DNA from: Deltaproteobacteria bacterium
GTDB taxonomy: Bacteria > Desulfobacterota > SM23-61
Length of the DNA: 9,494 nucleotides
Assembly: GCA_026388915.1 (NCBI GenBank)
Contig: JAPLIW010000809.1
Span: forward strand, 1-9,494
Direction: 5' to 3'
A program made the position numbers and the translations under genes. Below the pieces are notes generated by a model. It had not been told where the DNA came from and did no database searches. It saw nothing but the letters and a program-made list of their open reading frames with translations. Positions 1-5,246 of the stretch are shown one piece after another (positions within the stretch are counted from its first letter, which is position 1; each line of letters begins with the position of its first letter).

Positions 1-41
1 TTTGCAAAGGGGGGCAGGGGGGATTTCTGGTGAATCTTTTC

Positions 42-62
42 AAAAGGTCAAAGTTACCTTTT
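42..62 (-). terminator. Weak possible terminator hairpin downstream of the cyclic-nucleotide-binding gene
   Basis: Two 7-base arms (42-48 and 56-62) can pair around a 7-base loop. It lies about 90 bases past the stop codon of the minus-strand gene ending at 151. There is no clean uridine run on the minus strand, so termination here is only a possibility. Nothing else in bases 1-113 looks genic; 1-26 is a G-rich stretch. Confidence 0.25.
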
Positions 63-113
63 TCAAGGAGCTAAAGTGTTACAACTTTTTTAATCTCTTG
101 CCGCATGGTATTT

Positions 114-141
114 ATTCCGCATTCCGCACTCCGAATTCCGC
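114..141. repeat. Tandem heptamer repeat, four units
   Basis: Four consecutive 7-base units read ATTCCGC, ATTCCGC, ACTCCGA, ATTCCGC, followed by ATT. The third-unit heptamer ACTCCGA occurs again at 1997-2003 in the other intergenic gap, so the same short repeat family is scattered in this genome. It lies just downstream of the minus-strand operon and does not overlap its coding sequence. Its function is unknown. Confidence 0.7.
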
Positions 142-150
142 ATTGGCATT

Positions 151-654
151 CTATCGGCTCAACGCCATCGACAAGGCTGTTGTCAGCTTTATGGTATCCT
201 CGTCCGCCTTTCGCAGCCGGGAGCAGAGAAGCTGGGCGACATTCCGGGTTATTTTGTACCCGAGGCGGGGGTTTTCCTCGGCCAGTTTTAAAAAACCGGC
301 CTTGGAGATTTCCAAGAGCAGACAATCGGTCAACGCCACAACCGTGGCCGTGCGTTTGCTCTGTTCAAAAAGGGCGACCTCTCCGAAGATGGCGTGGTCT
401 TCGGCCGAGAGCTTGGTCAGGACCTTATCCCGGTCCCGGGAGTTCTCCTGGCCTTTGACCATGACCAGGGTCTTGGAGATTTCCACCATTCCTTCTTCCA
501 TGATGTACATCGTCTCGCCGGTCTGCCCCTCGGTGAGGATCGGTTGGCCTTTGGGGAAGCGGACCCGGCGGGCGATCTTCAGGAACTGGCCCAGCTCCTC
601 TTCGTTTAGATCTCGGAGGATGGGGATTTTTTTCAGAAAGGCGATCTCTTCCAT
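151..654 (-). CDS. Cyclic nucleotide-binding domain protein (single-domain, CRP/CAP-like beta-roll)
   Basis: This 167-residue protein consists almost entirely of one cyclic nucleotide-binding domain, with no helix-turn-helix and no enzymatic domain. The start resembles the usual 'F-L-x-x-I-P-I-L-R-D-L' entry helix (residues 6-16). The phosphate-binding cassette is visible as FGEVAL (90-95) and KRTATV (100-105), with the glutamate and the ligand-phosphate arginine (R101) both present, so binding of cAMP, cGMP or a related nucleotide is plausible. A charged insertion (about 64-79) lengthens the beta-roll, and a C-terminal helix follows from about 115. ATG at 652-654 is preceded by GAGGAAA, a good ribosome site that overlaps the end of the upstream gene region. 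It lies 13 bases after the potassium channel gene on the same strand, so the two are surely cotranscribed. I infer that it senses a nucleotide and modulates the channel. A free-standing regulator is also possible. Confidence 0.9.
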   Translation of the reverse strand: MEEIAFLKKIPILRDLNEEELGQFLKIARRVRFPKGQPILTEGQTGETMYIMEEGMVEISKTLVMVKGQENSRDRDKVLTKLSAEDHAIFGEVALFEQSKRTATVVALTDCLLLEISKAGFLKLAEENPRLGYKITRNVAQLLCSRLRKADEDTIKLTTALSMALSR

Positions 655-667
655 GGCTCTTTTCCTC

Positions 668-1846
668 TCAAGGACGGTTGCGGGCGATGACCACGGCCGA
701 GTGCTCCCGGGTGAGAATCGTATGGTCGGGCGGGTTCAGGGTTACCAGGACCCGGTCCTTTTTTCCCGGGAGGTCCTTTTCCGCCTCCTCGAACTTTCGC
801 TTGATGAATTGGTCGATGGCCGATAGGTCGTCGGTCAGAATGTCGTTCAGAACCAAACCCTTTCGTTCGCTTAGAAGAGCGATGAGCAGGGCCTGGGAAT
901 TTTCCTTGAGGTAGGCCGATAACTCGCCGACGGGCTTTCCCACAAAGCGCTCCGGGATCTCCACTTTCCAGAGGTTGTTCTCCTCCTCCGGGGAAAGGAG
1001 GCTGGAGATGACCCGGGGGATCCCCGGAGAGACCGTGGCCCCGGCCAGGAGGCTTCCGATGTGTTCCCCCCGCAGGACGATCTCATCCACATTCGCCCGC
1101 ATCAGGTGCTGCTTATTTTCCGGGTTGAGAAGCTCGGCGCAGGTCTTCACTTCCGGGGCCATGGATTTAATGGCCAGGGTGGCCAGGATGGTCCGCTCGT
1201 CGGCTTTCTCCAGGGAGCGCTGACCCGATGTGTCCGCCAGGAGGATGGCTGAACGGGCCTGAATGATATTCGCCCGGGCCAGGACATCCTCCCGGGTGAA
1301 GTCTCCCCGGAGGAACCGGAAATCCTGGTCCCGGTATTTGTACTTCAGGGACTCCACTTCGTCCTCTGAAAGCTCGTTGACCAGGACCAGGGGGAGTTTT
1401 TTCACGGCCATGGACCGGAGCAGACCTTCGATGAACTCTTCGGCATAGGTATTCCAGCCGCAAAGAACGATGTGATCCTTGCTCTTGACGGTTTCCAAAC
1501 CTTTCCCCTCCCGGATCTTTTTTTCCACAAAGACGGAAGCAACGGTGGCCGTGACCATGGAGAACAGAAGAATACCAGATATAACCACGATGATGGCCAC
1601 GATCCGGCCCGCCACCGTGGTGGGGGTAATGTCCCCGTACCCCGTGGTGGTCATGGAGATGACCGCCCAGTAGATGGCATCAAAAAAATTGGCGACTCCC
1701 TTGTTGACGCTGGATTCGAGGAGATGCAGGGTGATGGCCCCGCCCAATAGAATGACCAGGGTAGCTCCCAGGATGTAAAAGAACCGTTCCCGTTTCAGGA
1801 TGAAGAAGAAAGTCCGCAGCGATGAGGATTTACTTTTTGCAAGCAT
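668..1846 (-). CDS. MthK-like potassium channel with two membrane helices, pore and RCK (TrkA-N/TrkA-C) domains
   Basis: This 392-residue protein is a ligand-gated K+ channel of the inner membrane. TM1 is about residues 23-45. The pore helix and selectivity filter TTTGYGD are at 66-72, and TM2 is about 83-106. A charged linker leads to an RCK N-domain starting near 124 (IVLCGWN, 126-132) and an RCK C-domain from about 300 to the end. The nucleotide-binding glycine motif is not the classical GxGxxG; it resembles the CGWS sequence of MthK, which is gated by calcium rather than NAD. An aspartate at the GD step (182) matches one MthK calcium ligand, and an AEL segment appears to keep one glutamate ligand but not the second. 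That comparison is from memory of MthK. ATG 1844-1846 lacks a strong ribosome site but fits the usual N-terminus. It is first in a two-gene operon with the cyclic-nucleotide-binding gene. It could be annotated as a TrkA-N potassium channel family protein. Confidence 0.93.
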   Translation of the reverse strand: MLAKSKSSSLRTFFFILKRERFFYILGATLVILLGGAITLHLLESSVNKGVANFFDAIYWAVISMTTTGYGDITPTTVAGRIVAIIVVISGILLFSMVTATVASVFVEKKIREGKGLETVKSKDHIVLCGWNTYAEEFIEGLLRSMAVKKLPLVLVNELSEDEVESLKYKYRDQDFRFLRGDFTREDVLARANIIQARSAILLADTSGQRSLEKADERTILATLAIKSMAPEVKTCAELLNPENKQHLMRANVDEIVLRGEHIGSLLAGATVSPGIPRVISSLLSPEEENNLWKVEIPERFVGKPVGELSAYLKENSQALLIALLSERKGLVLNDILTDDLSAIDQFIKRKFEEAEKDLPGKKDRVLVTLNPPDHTILTREHSAVVIARNRP

Positions 1847-1897
1847 GGTTGCAGATATCCGACGGAGATTTCTTCCGTTTCTTCCGAAAGTCAGCCC

Positions 1898-1925
1898 ATT
1901 CTACCAGAGAAGAACGGGAATTCAA
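1898..1925 (-). promoter_or_regulatory. Candidate sigma-70 promoter for the potassium channel operon
   Basis: Read on the minus strand, TTGAAT (1925-1920) and TAGAAT (1903-1898) are separated by 16 bases. The -10 box matches consensus in five of six positions and the -35 in four of six. Transcription would start near 1891, giving a leader of about 45 bases before the ATG at 1846. It is the only reasonable match seen in this gap. Confidence 0.45.
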
Positions 1926-1944
1926 GAGGATTGTTTGCCAATTT

Positions 1945-1968
1945 CCCTCTCCCCTCTGCGGGAGAGGG
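1945..1968. repeat. Palindromic intergenic repeat (REP-like)
   Basis: A perfect 9-bp inverted repeat (CCCTCTCCC at 1945-1953, GGGAGAGGG at 1960-1968) encloses a 6-base loop. A G-rich tail, GGGGTGAGGGGGG, continues to about 1983. This resembles dispersed C/G-rich palindromes in many proteobacterial genomes. No uridine tract follows on either strand, so it is not an obvious terminator. It sits between the channel operon and the tRNA. Confidence 0.65.
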
Positions 1969-1990
1969 ATGGGGTGAGGGGGGGAATTTT

Positions 1991-2021
1991 CTCCGAACTC
2001 CGAACTACATTGCTCCGAACT
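1991..2021. repeat. Short CTCCGAA heptamer repeats
   Basis: CTCCGAA occurs in tandem at 1991-1997 and 1998-2004 and once more at 2013-2019, each of the last two followed by CT. The family is related to the heptamer array at 114-141. The rest of the 1847-2172 gap holds the channel promoter, the palindrome, these heptamers and the AGGCA repeats. No gene is supported there. Confidence 0.55.
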
Positions 2022-2077
2022 TTTGCCCCCCCAAAAACCTCTGGACATTTCTCTCTTTTTTTTGTATCTTAATAATA

Positions 2078-2106
2078 CTGACATTCACACCGGCGCCCGA
2101 TTTCAT
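2078..2106 (+). promoter_or_regulatory. Possible promoter for tRNA-Val
   Basis: CTGACA (2078-2083, five of six matches to the -35 consensus) is followed after 17 bases by TTTCAT (2101-2106, four of six matches to the -10). Transcription would start near 2113, about 60 bases before the mature tRNA. An alternative -10, TATACT (2122-2127), has no convincing -35 at the right distance. Confidence 0.3.
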
Positions 2107-2166
2107 TTTAGGCATTGTCTTTATACTTAAGGCACTTAAGCACACTTGAGGCATTTTAGGCACTGT
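2106..2166. repeat. Cluster of four degenerate TTTAGGCAYT repeats
   Basis: Four related 13-base segments lie at 2106-2118, 2126-2138, 2145-2157 and 2154-2166. Each contains AGGCA flanked by T-rich or CTTA-type sequence, and the last two overlap. They end seven bases before the tRNA-Val and fall in its likely leader. Spacing is irregular and no protein is encoded. They are probably a genome-wide intergenic repeat. Confidence 0.5.
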
Positions 2167-2172
2167 TTCTAA

Positions 2173-2249
2173 GGGCGGTTAGCTCAGTTGGTTAGAGCGC
2201 CGGTCTCACATACCGGAGGTCGGAGGTTCAATTCCTCTACCGCCTACCA
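2173..2249 (+). tRNA. tRNA-Val, anticodon CAC
   Basis: The full cloverleaf can be drawn. The acceptor stem is GGGCGGT (2173-2179) with ACCGCCT (2239-2245), closing with one G-U pair. The D-stem is GCTC/GAGC. The anticodon stem CCGGT/ACCGG surrounds loop CTCACAT, giving anticodon CAC (valine, codon GUG). The T-arm GGAGG/CCTCT has loop TTCAATT. A73 and an encoded CCA follow, for 77 nt in all. An intrinsic terminator lies 10 bases downstream. The 3' 45 bases (from loop position 32 to CCA) are duplicated at 6325-6369, showing that this gene serves as an integration site. The present 3' half therefore probably came with the inserted element and restored the gene. Confidence 0.97.
2205..2249 (+). 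repeat. Left attachment-site repeat (3' part of tRNA-Val)
   Basis: Forty-five bases running from the first base of the anticodon loop to the encoded CCA are identical to 6325-6369. Identity stops on both sides (T2204 versus C6324, and G2250 versus A6370). A repeat starting at the anticodon loop and ending at the tRNA end is typical of tyrosine integrase core sites. Confidence 0.9.
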
Positions 2250-2259
2250 GATTAACGGA

Positions 2260-2292
2260 GGGGTTGCAGGCTATCGGCTGTAACCCCTTTTT
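2260..2292 (+). terminator. Intrinsic terminator after tRNA-Val (element-borne side)
   Basis: Arms GGGGTTGCAG (2260-2269) and CTGTAACCCC (2278-2287) form a 10-bp stem with one G-U pair and an 8-base loop, followed by five T (2288-2292). It ends the tRNA transcript. Because it lies inside the repeat-bounded island, it was probably brought in by the element. Confidence 0.85.
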
Positions 2293-2333
2293 AGTAAGAA
2301 GGCCCCTTTAAAATACAAAGGTGGGGGGGAAAA

Positions 2334-2558
2334 ATGAACAGGGCTTTTGACCGAATTACATTTGATCCCCAAATCATGGGGGGGCGGGCGTGTATTCGCG
2401 GAATGCGCATACCGGTTTCGGTCATTGTCGGCCAAATCACCCATGGGGCCCCCTTTGAAGAGATCCCGGAGGGATACCCGGATTTGGAAAAAGAGGATAT
2501 TCAGCAGGCCATCGGATACGCAGCTTGGCTGACCCAGGAACAGGTTTACAATCTTTGA
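2334..2558 (+). CDS. DUF433 family protein (VapB-like antitoxin)
   Basis: This 74-residue protein matches the DUF433 pattern: 'RITFDPQIMGGRACIRGMRIPVS' features at residues 7-29, then a short winged helix-turn-helix-like region with 'YPDLEKEDIQQAIGYAAW' features at 48-65. DUF433 proteins usually act as antitoxins for PIN-like (DUF5615) ribonuclease toxins encoded immediately downstream. Here no such toxin follows; only a 21-residue reading frame (2568-2633) is present before the next operon. ATG 2334 has a strong GGTGGGGGG ribosome site just upstream. It is the first gene of the island after the tRNA terminator. The family call is confident. Whether it still has a partner elsewhere cannot be seen here. 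Confidence 0.85.
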   Translation: MNRAFDRITFDPQIMGGRACIRGMRIPVSVIVGQITHGAPFEEIPEGYPDLEKEDIQQAIGYAAWLTQEQVYNL

Positions 2559-2567
2559 GGAGATAGG

Positions 2568-2633
2568 ATGCGTCCAGCACATAGACCCGGACCGCCGGAT
2601 GGCATGCTTGTAAATTTTTGGGAAATCTTTTAG
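2568..2633 (+). CDS. 21-residue reading frame after DUF433; possible toxin remnant
   Basis: An ATG at 2568-2570 lies behind a good ribosome site (GAGGAGATAGG), 9 bases after the DUF433 stop, exactly where a PIN-like toxin gene would begin. The frame reads only 21 codons (MRPAHRPGPPDGM, then 8 more residues) and stops at 2631-2633. It may be the leftover start and end of a deleted toxin gene, or chance. No domain can be recognised in so short a peptide. The following 35 bases to 2668 hold only the next ribosome site. Confidence 0.25.
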   Translation: MRPAHRPGPPDGMLVNFWEIF

Positions 2634-2668
2634 ATTATCTTAAAAGCCTTTAATCAGGGGGTGATTTT

Positions 2669-2869
2669 ATGTCCAGTGCTGTAAAAGTTAATATTGCTCC
2701 GGATGAGATCATTAGAGCAATTAAAGCCTTGGCAAAAAAAGAGAGAAATGCCCTTTTGGAGGATCTTCTGGCAGCAACGTCTCCTGAATATCTGCTGAGC
2801 ATAAGAGAAGCAAGGGCAGATTATAAAGCCAAGAGGGTTAAGAGTCATAAAGAGGTTTTTGGGGGATGA
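2669..2869 (+). CDS. Type II antitoxin partner of a RelE/ParE-like toxin
   Basis: This 66-residue acidic-to-basic protein has a short N-terminal strand (SAVKVNIAP) followed by helices (DEIIRAIKALAKKERNALLEDLL). The C-terminal tail (SIREARADYKAKRVKSHKEVF) is the type that wraps around a RelE-fold toxin. Its stop overlaps the start of the toxin gene by 4 bases (ATGA, 2866-2869), the usual translational coupling in these operons. The ribosome site AGGGGGTGA sits about 5 bases before ATG 2669. The precise antitoxin family (RelB, Phd or DUF-type) cannot be assigned by eye; the call rests on size, position and partner. It probably also autoregulates the operon. Confidence 0.8.
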   Translation: MSSAVKVNIAPDEIIRAIKALAKKERNALLEDLLAATSPEYLLSIREARADYKAKRVKSHKEVFGG

Positions 2870-3123
2870 GTTACGACCTGGTCTATACCCAAAGATCTAT
2901 CAGAGATATTGAAAAACTGGACCCTAAAATCAAGAAAAGACTTGGTAAAGTCCTTCTTCGTTATAAGGAAGAACCATTGAGGTTTGCTGAAAAGCTTTCG
3001 GATTCTAAGCTGGGAACCTATCGATTTAGAATTGGCGACTACAGGATTATCTTTGATATCGAAGACAACGAAATTGTTGTCTTAAGAGTAGGACATCGGA
3101 AAGAGATTTATAAAAGAATTTAA
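2866..3123 (+). CDS. RelE/ParE superfamily toxin
   Basis: This 85-residue protein has the RelE/ParE fold signature. It opens with 'YDLVYTQRSIRDIEKLDP' features (residues 3-20) and a basic helix pair KIKKRLGKVLLRYKEEP (21-37). The characteristic beta-sheet follows with YRFRIGDYRIIFDIE (52-66) and VLRVGHRKEIYKR (72-84). Basic and aromatic residues in the places used by mRNA-cleaving RelE-type toxins are present (R53, R60, H77, R78, Y82). It therefore looks intact and active, most likely as a ribosome-dependent mRNA endonuclease. A ParE-like gyrase poison cannot be excluded. It is coupled to the antitoxin by a 4-base overlap. Its end overlaps the convergent XRE gene by 3 bases (3120-3122 against 3121-3123), so the region is very compact. 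Confidence 0.9.
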   Translation: MSYDLVYTQRSIRDIEKLDPKIKKRLGKVLLRYKEEPLRFAEKLSDSKLGTYRFRIGDYRIIFDIEDNEIVVLRVGHRKEIYKRI

Positions 3124-3380
3124 GAAGTGATTTGGCAGATATTACCCCATATATTCAACCCACTGGCCGGCAAAAAGACCCGGATGGTTAGAGGGTCTAA
3201 GTTTAAAAACTGATTCACCTTCGGCAGATACCGTGAGCCAGGCATATTTCGCCCCGATTCCCACCAGGATATAAGCGCCTGGGTAGCCCCTCCGAGCAGG
3301 ATGCCCAGGGTCTTCTGGGGCAATCCACTTTCGACCCGTTTAAGCCGTAACTGCATTCCAAGACTTTGATATCGTTTCAT
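3120..3380 (-). CDS. Small XRE-type helix-turn-helix protein
   Basis: The core 'SLGMQLRLKRVESGLPQKTLG' followed by 'LISWWESGRNMPGSRYLPK' and VNQFL matches compact XRE/Cro-like regulators of about 80-90 residues. The first helix is LRLKRVESG. The HTH spans roughly LPQKTLGILLGGATQALISWWESGR. I chose ATG 3378-3380 (86 residues) because homology starts right after it; an in-frame TTG at 3480-3482 would add 34 unconvincing residues. Neither start has a clear ribosome site. The sequence after FLNLDP (LTIRVFLPASG to the end) does not look conserved, so the 3' end may be decayed. It is convergent with the toxin gene, whose stop it overlaps. It is probably a DNA-binding regulator; an antitoxin-like role is possible. 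Confidence 0.65.
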   Translation of the reverse strand: MKRYQSLGMQLRLKRVESGLPQKTLGILLGGATQALISWWESGRNMPGSRYLPKVNQFLNLDPLTIRVFLPASGLNIWGNICQITS

Positions 3381-3534
3381 AAATAACCATGAACCTGAAT
3401 TTGTTATATAGCCTACGGGAATCATCGGGAGCTTGACAAGGAGTAAATCAGGTGTGGCAAAAGAATTTTTTTTGCTTTGCAATTACGGGAGGATGAGGGG
3501 GGAGGGGAAGGGCGCTCGCCCATCGTTTAATGGC

Positions 3535-3562
3535 TTGACAAACCCTCCCATTCTGTTATCAT
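3535..3562 (+). promoter_or_regulatory. Near-consensus sigma-70 promoter for a small RNA
   Basis: TTGACA (3535-3540, six of six) and TATCAT (3557-3562, five of six) are separated by 16 bases. Transcription would start near 3569-3571. This is the strongest promoter match in the window. No open reading frame starts nearby; the transcript would meet a terminator after about 95 bases. Confidence 0.75.
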
Positions 3563-3569
3563 CCCTTTA

Positions 3570-3666
3570 GAAATACGCTCTCCAATCCCCTTGCTCGGGA
3601 GGAAGGTCTTGGCTTGGAGCTTTTGAAACCCCATTTCTTGAAGGAGAGGTGGGTTTTTTTATTTTT
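3570..3666 (+). ncRNA. Putative small RNA of about 95 nt
   Basis: The unit begins at the expected start of the 3535-3562 promoter and ends at an intrinsic terminator. A 5' structure can form from CTCCAA (3580-3585) with TTGGAG (3614-3619), enclosing a small hairpin TCCC/GGGA (3586-3589 with 3597-3600) and a purine-rich single-stranded GGAAGG segment. The 3' hairpin is the terminator. Several GGA triplets (3599-3603, 3616-3618, 3643-3645) could be CsrA/RsmA sites. I do not recognise it as 6S, SRP, tmRNA or another named family. It sits in the 3483-3874 gap of the island, about 200 bases before the TPR/membrane gene. It could be an independent regulator or an attenuated leader of that gene. Confidence 0.55.
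3626..3666 (+). terminator. Intrinsic terminator of the putative small RNA
   Basis: AAACCC (3626-3631) pairs with GGGTTT (3651-3656). After a bulged C3632, ATTTCTT (3633-3639) pairs with GAGAGGT (3644-3650), using three G-U pairs around a GAAG loop. Seven T (3654-3660), one A and five T follow. The imperfect upper stem suggests a once better hairpin. The rest of the gap (3667-3874) is A+T-rich and I see no gene in it. Confidence 0.8.
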
Positions 3667-3874
3667 GCAGACGGGACATTCAATTGGCCGGTAAAACGCC
3701 GGGGAAAAAAGGATGTAATTGACAACCCAAAATATACCTTTTAGAGAATTTGGTAATTTCATGAGGGTCTCCATATCAATACCTTGTATTTTTTAGTCTA
3801 ATCACTGTCCATCCAGATATTGTAAGTAAGATATATTTATATGGCCAAATAGCTTAATAAAAAGGATTGGCAAA

Positions 3875-5074
3875 ATGGGAAAAGTTCCAAGCCCAATTTA
3901 TTCTCCATTACGTGAAGCAATTCGTTTATTTAAAATGGGAGATATTAAAAATGCTCAACTAAAATTAGGATTTTCCCCAGAATTAGTAAACAAAGAAGAA
4001 TTTATTCAATGTATGGTTTCATTGCAGGAGGGGGTAAAGCTATTTGGAGAAGGTAGGCAGCCGGAGTCGATAGAACATTTCAAAATTGCACTCCCTTTTA
4101 TTAATAAATCGACCGATAAAGAGGCCCAAAGCATTATAAACTTTATGGCCGTTTTTTCCGAAGGAATTTCTAGGCTTTTACGCGGTGACGCTTACGGGGC
4201 ATTATCATATTTAAATATAAGTTTAGAAGAACTTAAGCGCATTAATGCTTTTATGCCTGAATTCGAAAATATTGCGATTGCCTCTAAAGCTGCGGCTTTC
4301 GTGGCATTGGGCCGAGCAGAAATGAATTCGGGAAACATACCATCTGCTGAATCATATTTTGGAAAAGCATATGATCAATATGAGCAGCTTTTGCGTTTGC
4401 TCAATCCCCAAAAAGATAAAGATGCTATCGGGTTTGTTGAGGTTTATGCTTCGAGAATAGAAGTCGCTATTGCGTTCGCATTTCTTGATCTTCAAAGCCT
4501 TGATTTAGATGATATGGATGAACGATTGAAATCAGTCAATGAGGATGTGATAAACCTACAACGTTTTTTGCCGCGCATTGATGAGGGTCCTATTAAAAAA
4601 GTCGCAGGCAGTATAATAATTATTCATTCTATCTTAAATGATCTTCATATATTGGCTTTAGATTTAATTTTGTCGCGTTCATCCATAAATAGAGATCGAA
4701 TCGAAAGATTCGGACGGATGGCTCAAGATTTATTCAAAGCAAAGGATGTAGCGGAAAAAGCAGGCGAAAGAGGCAAAGGGATTTTATGCATGATCGGTCA
4801 ATTGAGCAAATTGCGGCGGAATCTGCTGGTCGCAGGAAAAATTCGCATTGAAGACTTCGGGCGCTTCGGAGGAATTATTGCCGCAATTGTCTTTGTTTTA
4901 ATTCTAATAGTTTGTCATTTCTTAATTGGTCTATCCGGGATCGCGGTTATTTCATATATTCCCTGGGTATTTTTAGTATCCTTAATTGCAGGATACGGAT
5001 ATAGTGCTATTCGTTTTATTCCGCTCCTAAAGCTTTACGGGAAGGCTCGCAAAAATGACATAGCGGATAATTAG
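3875..5074 (+). CDS. Unrecognised TPR-like protein with two C-terminal membrane helices
   Basis: This 399-residue protein is helical through about residue 320. It contains at least one good tetratricopeptide-like unit (ALGRAEMNSGNIPSAESYF and onward, about 144-173) and weaker ones near 45-75 and 92-122. Two hydrophobic segments follow (about 332-354 and 357-378), then a short basic tail. It would be anchored by its C-terminus with the large helical domain in the cytoplasm; there is no signal peptide. I do not recognise the family, so no function is given. The gene is strikingly A+T-rich, with TTA, ATT and AAA codons dominant, unlike kup or the channel genes, which indicates acquisition from another source. 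ATG 3875 follows AAAGGA at about 8 bases. A terminator follows immediately. TPR domains serve as protein-binding scaffolds; a sensing or assembly role would be inference. Confidence 0.85.
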   Translation: MGKVPSPIYSPLREAIRLFKMGDIKNAQLKLGFSPELVNKEEFIQCMVSLQEGVKLFGEGRQPESIEHFKIALPFINKSTDKEAQSIINFMAVFSEGISRLLRGDAYGALSYLNISLEELKRINAFMPEFENIAIASKAAAFVALGRAEMNSGNIPSAESYFGKAYDQYEQLLRLLNPQKDKDAIGFVEVYASRIEVAIAFAFLDLQSLDLDDMDERLKSVNEDVINLQRFLPRIDEGPIKKVAGSIIIIHSILNDLHILALDLILSRSSINRDRIERFGRMAQDLFKAKDVAEKAGERGKGILCMIGQLSKLRRNLLVAGKIRIEDFGRFGGIIAAIVFVLILIVCHFLIGLSGIAVISYIPWVFLVSLIAGYGYSAIRFIPLLKLYGKARKNDIADN

Positions 5075-5077
5075 CAT

Positions 5078-5112
5078 AAAAGCCAGCCCTCATCACCCTG
5101 GCTTTTCCTTTT
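5078..5112 (+). terminator. Terminator after the TPR/membrane gene
   Basis: AAAAGCCAG (5078-5086) pairs perfectly with CTGGCTTTT (5098-5106) around an 11-base loop. CCTTTT follows. It begins 4 bases after the stop codon. The symmetric A/T ends may let it work in both directions. Confidence 0.7.
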
Positions 5113-5121
5113 GCGGGCGGG

Positions 5122-5240
5122 CTATGCGGCGGGTTCCAAAATTAGCATCCAATGACGCTGATTATGGGCGGTGACGGTTTGCTGCTGGATCCGGGCCTTC
5201 GGGACATCAAAATATTTTTTGTTTTCACCGGAATGGATAT
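5122..5240 (-). pseudogene. Possible C-terminal remnant of a protein gene
   Basis: On the minus strand, an open frame reads KKYFDVPKARIQQQTVTAHN and then a further 12 residues including RHWMLILEPAA, before a stop at 5122-5124. It has the alternating strand pattern and conserved-looking aromatic and charged residues of a real protein end. It fills a gap not otherwise explained, and no proper start or ribosome site lies upstream, because the frame runs into the oppositely oriented gene at 5247. I read it as a leftover 3' end of a lost gene. I cannot name the family, and chance remains possible. Confidence 0.25.
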
Positions 5241-5246
5241 TCTTCG

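Noticed and set aside
2..826. 274-codon plus-strand open frame
   Set aside because: It lies antisense to the cyclic-nucleotide-binding and channel genes, shows no domain, and is a by-product of GC-rich coding on the other strand.
1830..2084. Minus-strand open frame in the channel-tRNA gap
   Set aside because: It runs through the palindrome and heptamer repeats and overlaps the channel start; there is no domain or ribosome site.
3570..3666. SRP (4.5S) RNA, 6S RNA or a retron RNA
   Set aside because: The conserved GGAAGGAAGCAGCC-type SRP loop is missing, it is too short for 6S with no long bubbled helix, and there is no reverse transcriptase gene nearby for a retron.
3719..3747. Second TTGACA as a promoter for the TPR gene
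   Set aside because: The -35 is perfect, but the sequence at 17 bases' distance (TAGAGA) is a poor -10 box and no better one lies at an allowed spacing.
3559..3774. 71-codon minus-strand open frame with a CPVC motif
   Set aside because: It covers the promoter end, the small RNA and the terminator in antisense. A single Cys-x2-Cys is not enough, and the lysine/phenylalanine-rich part is simply the complement of the terminator region.
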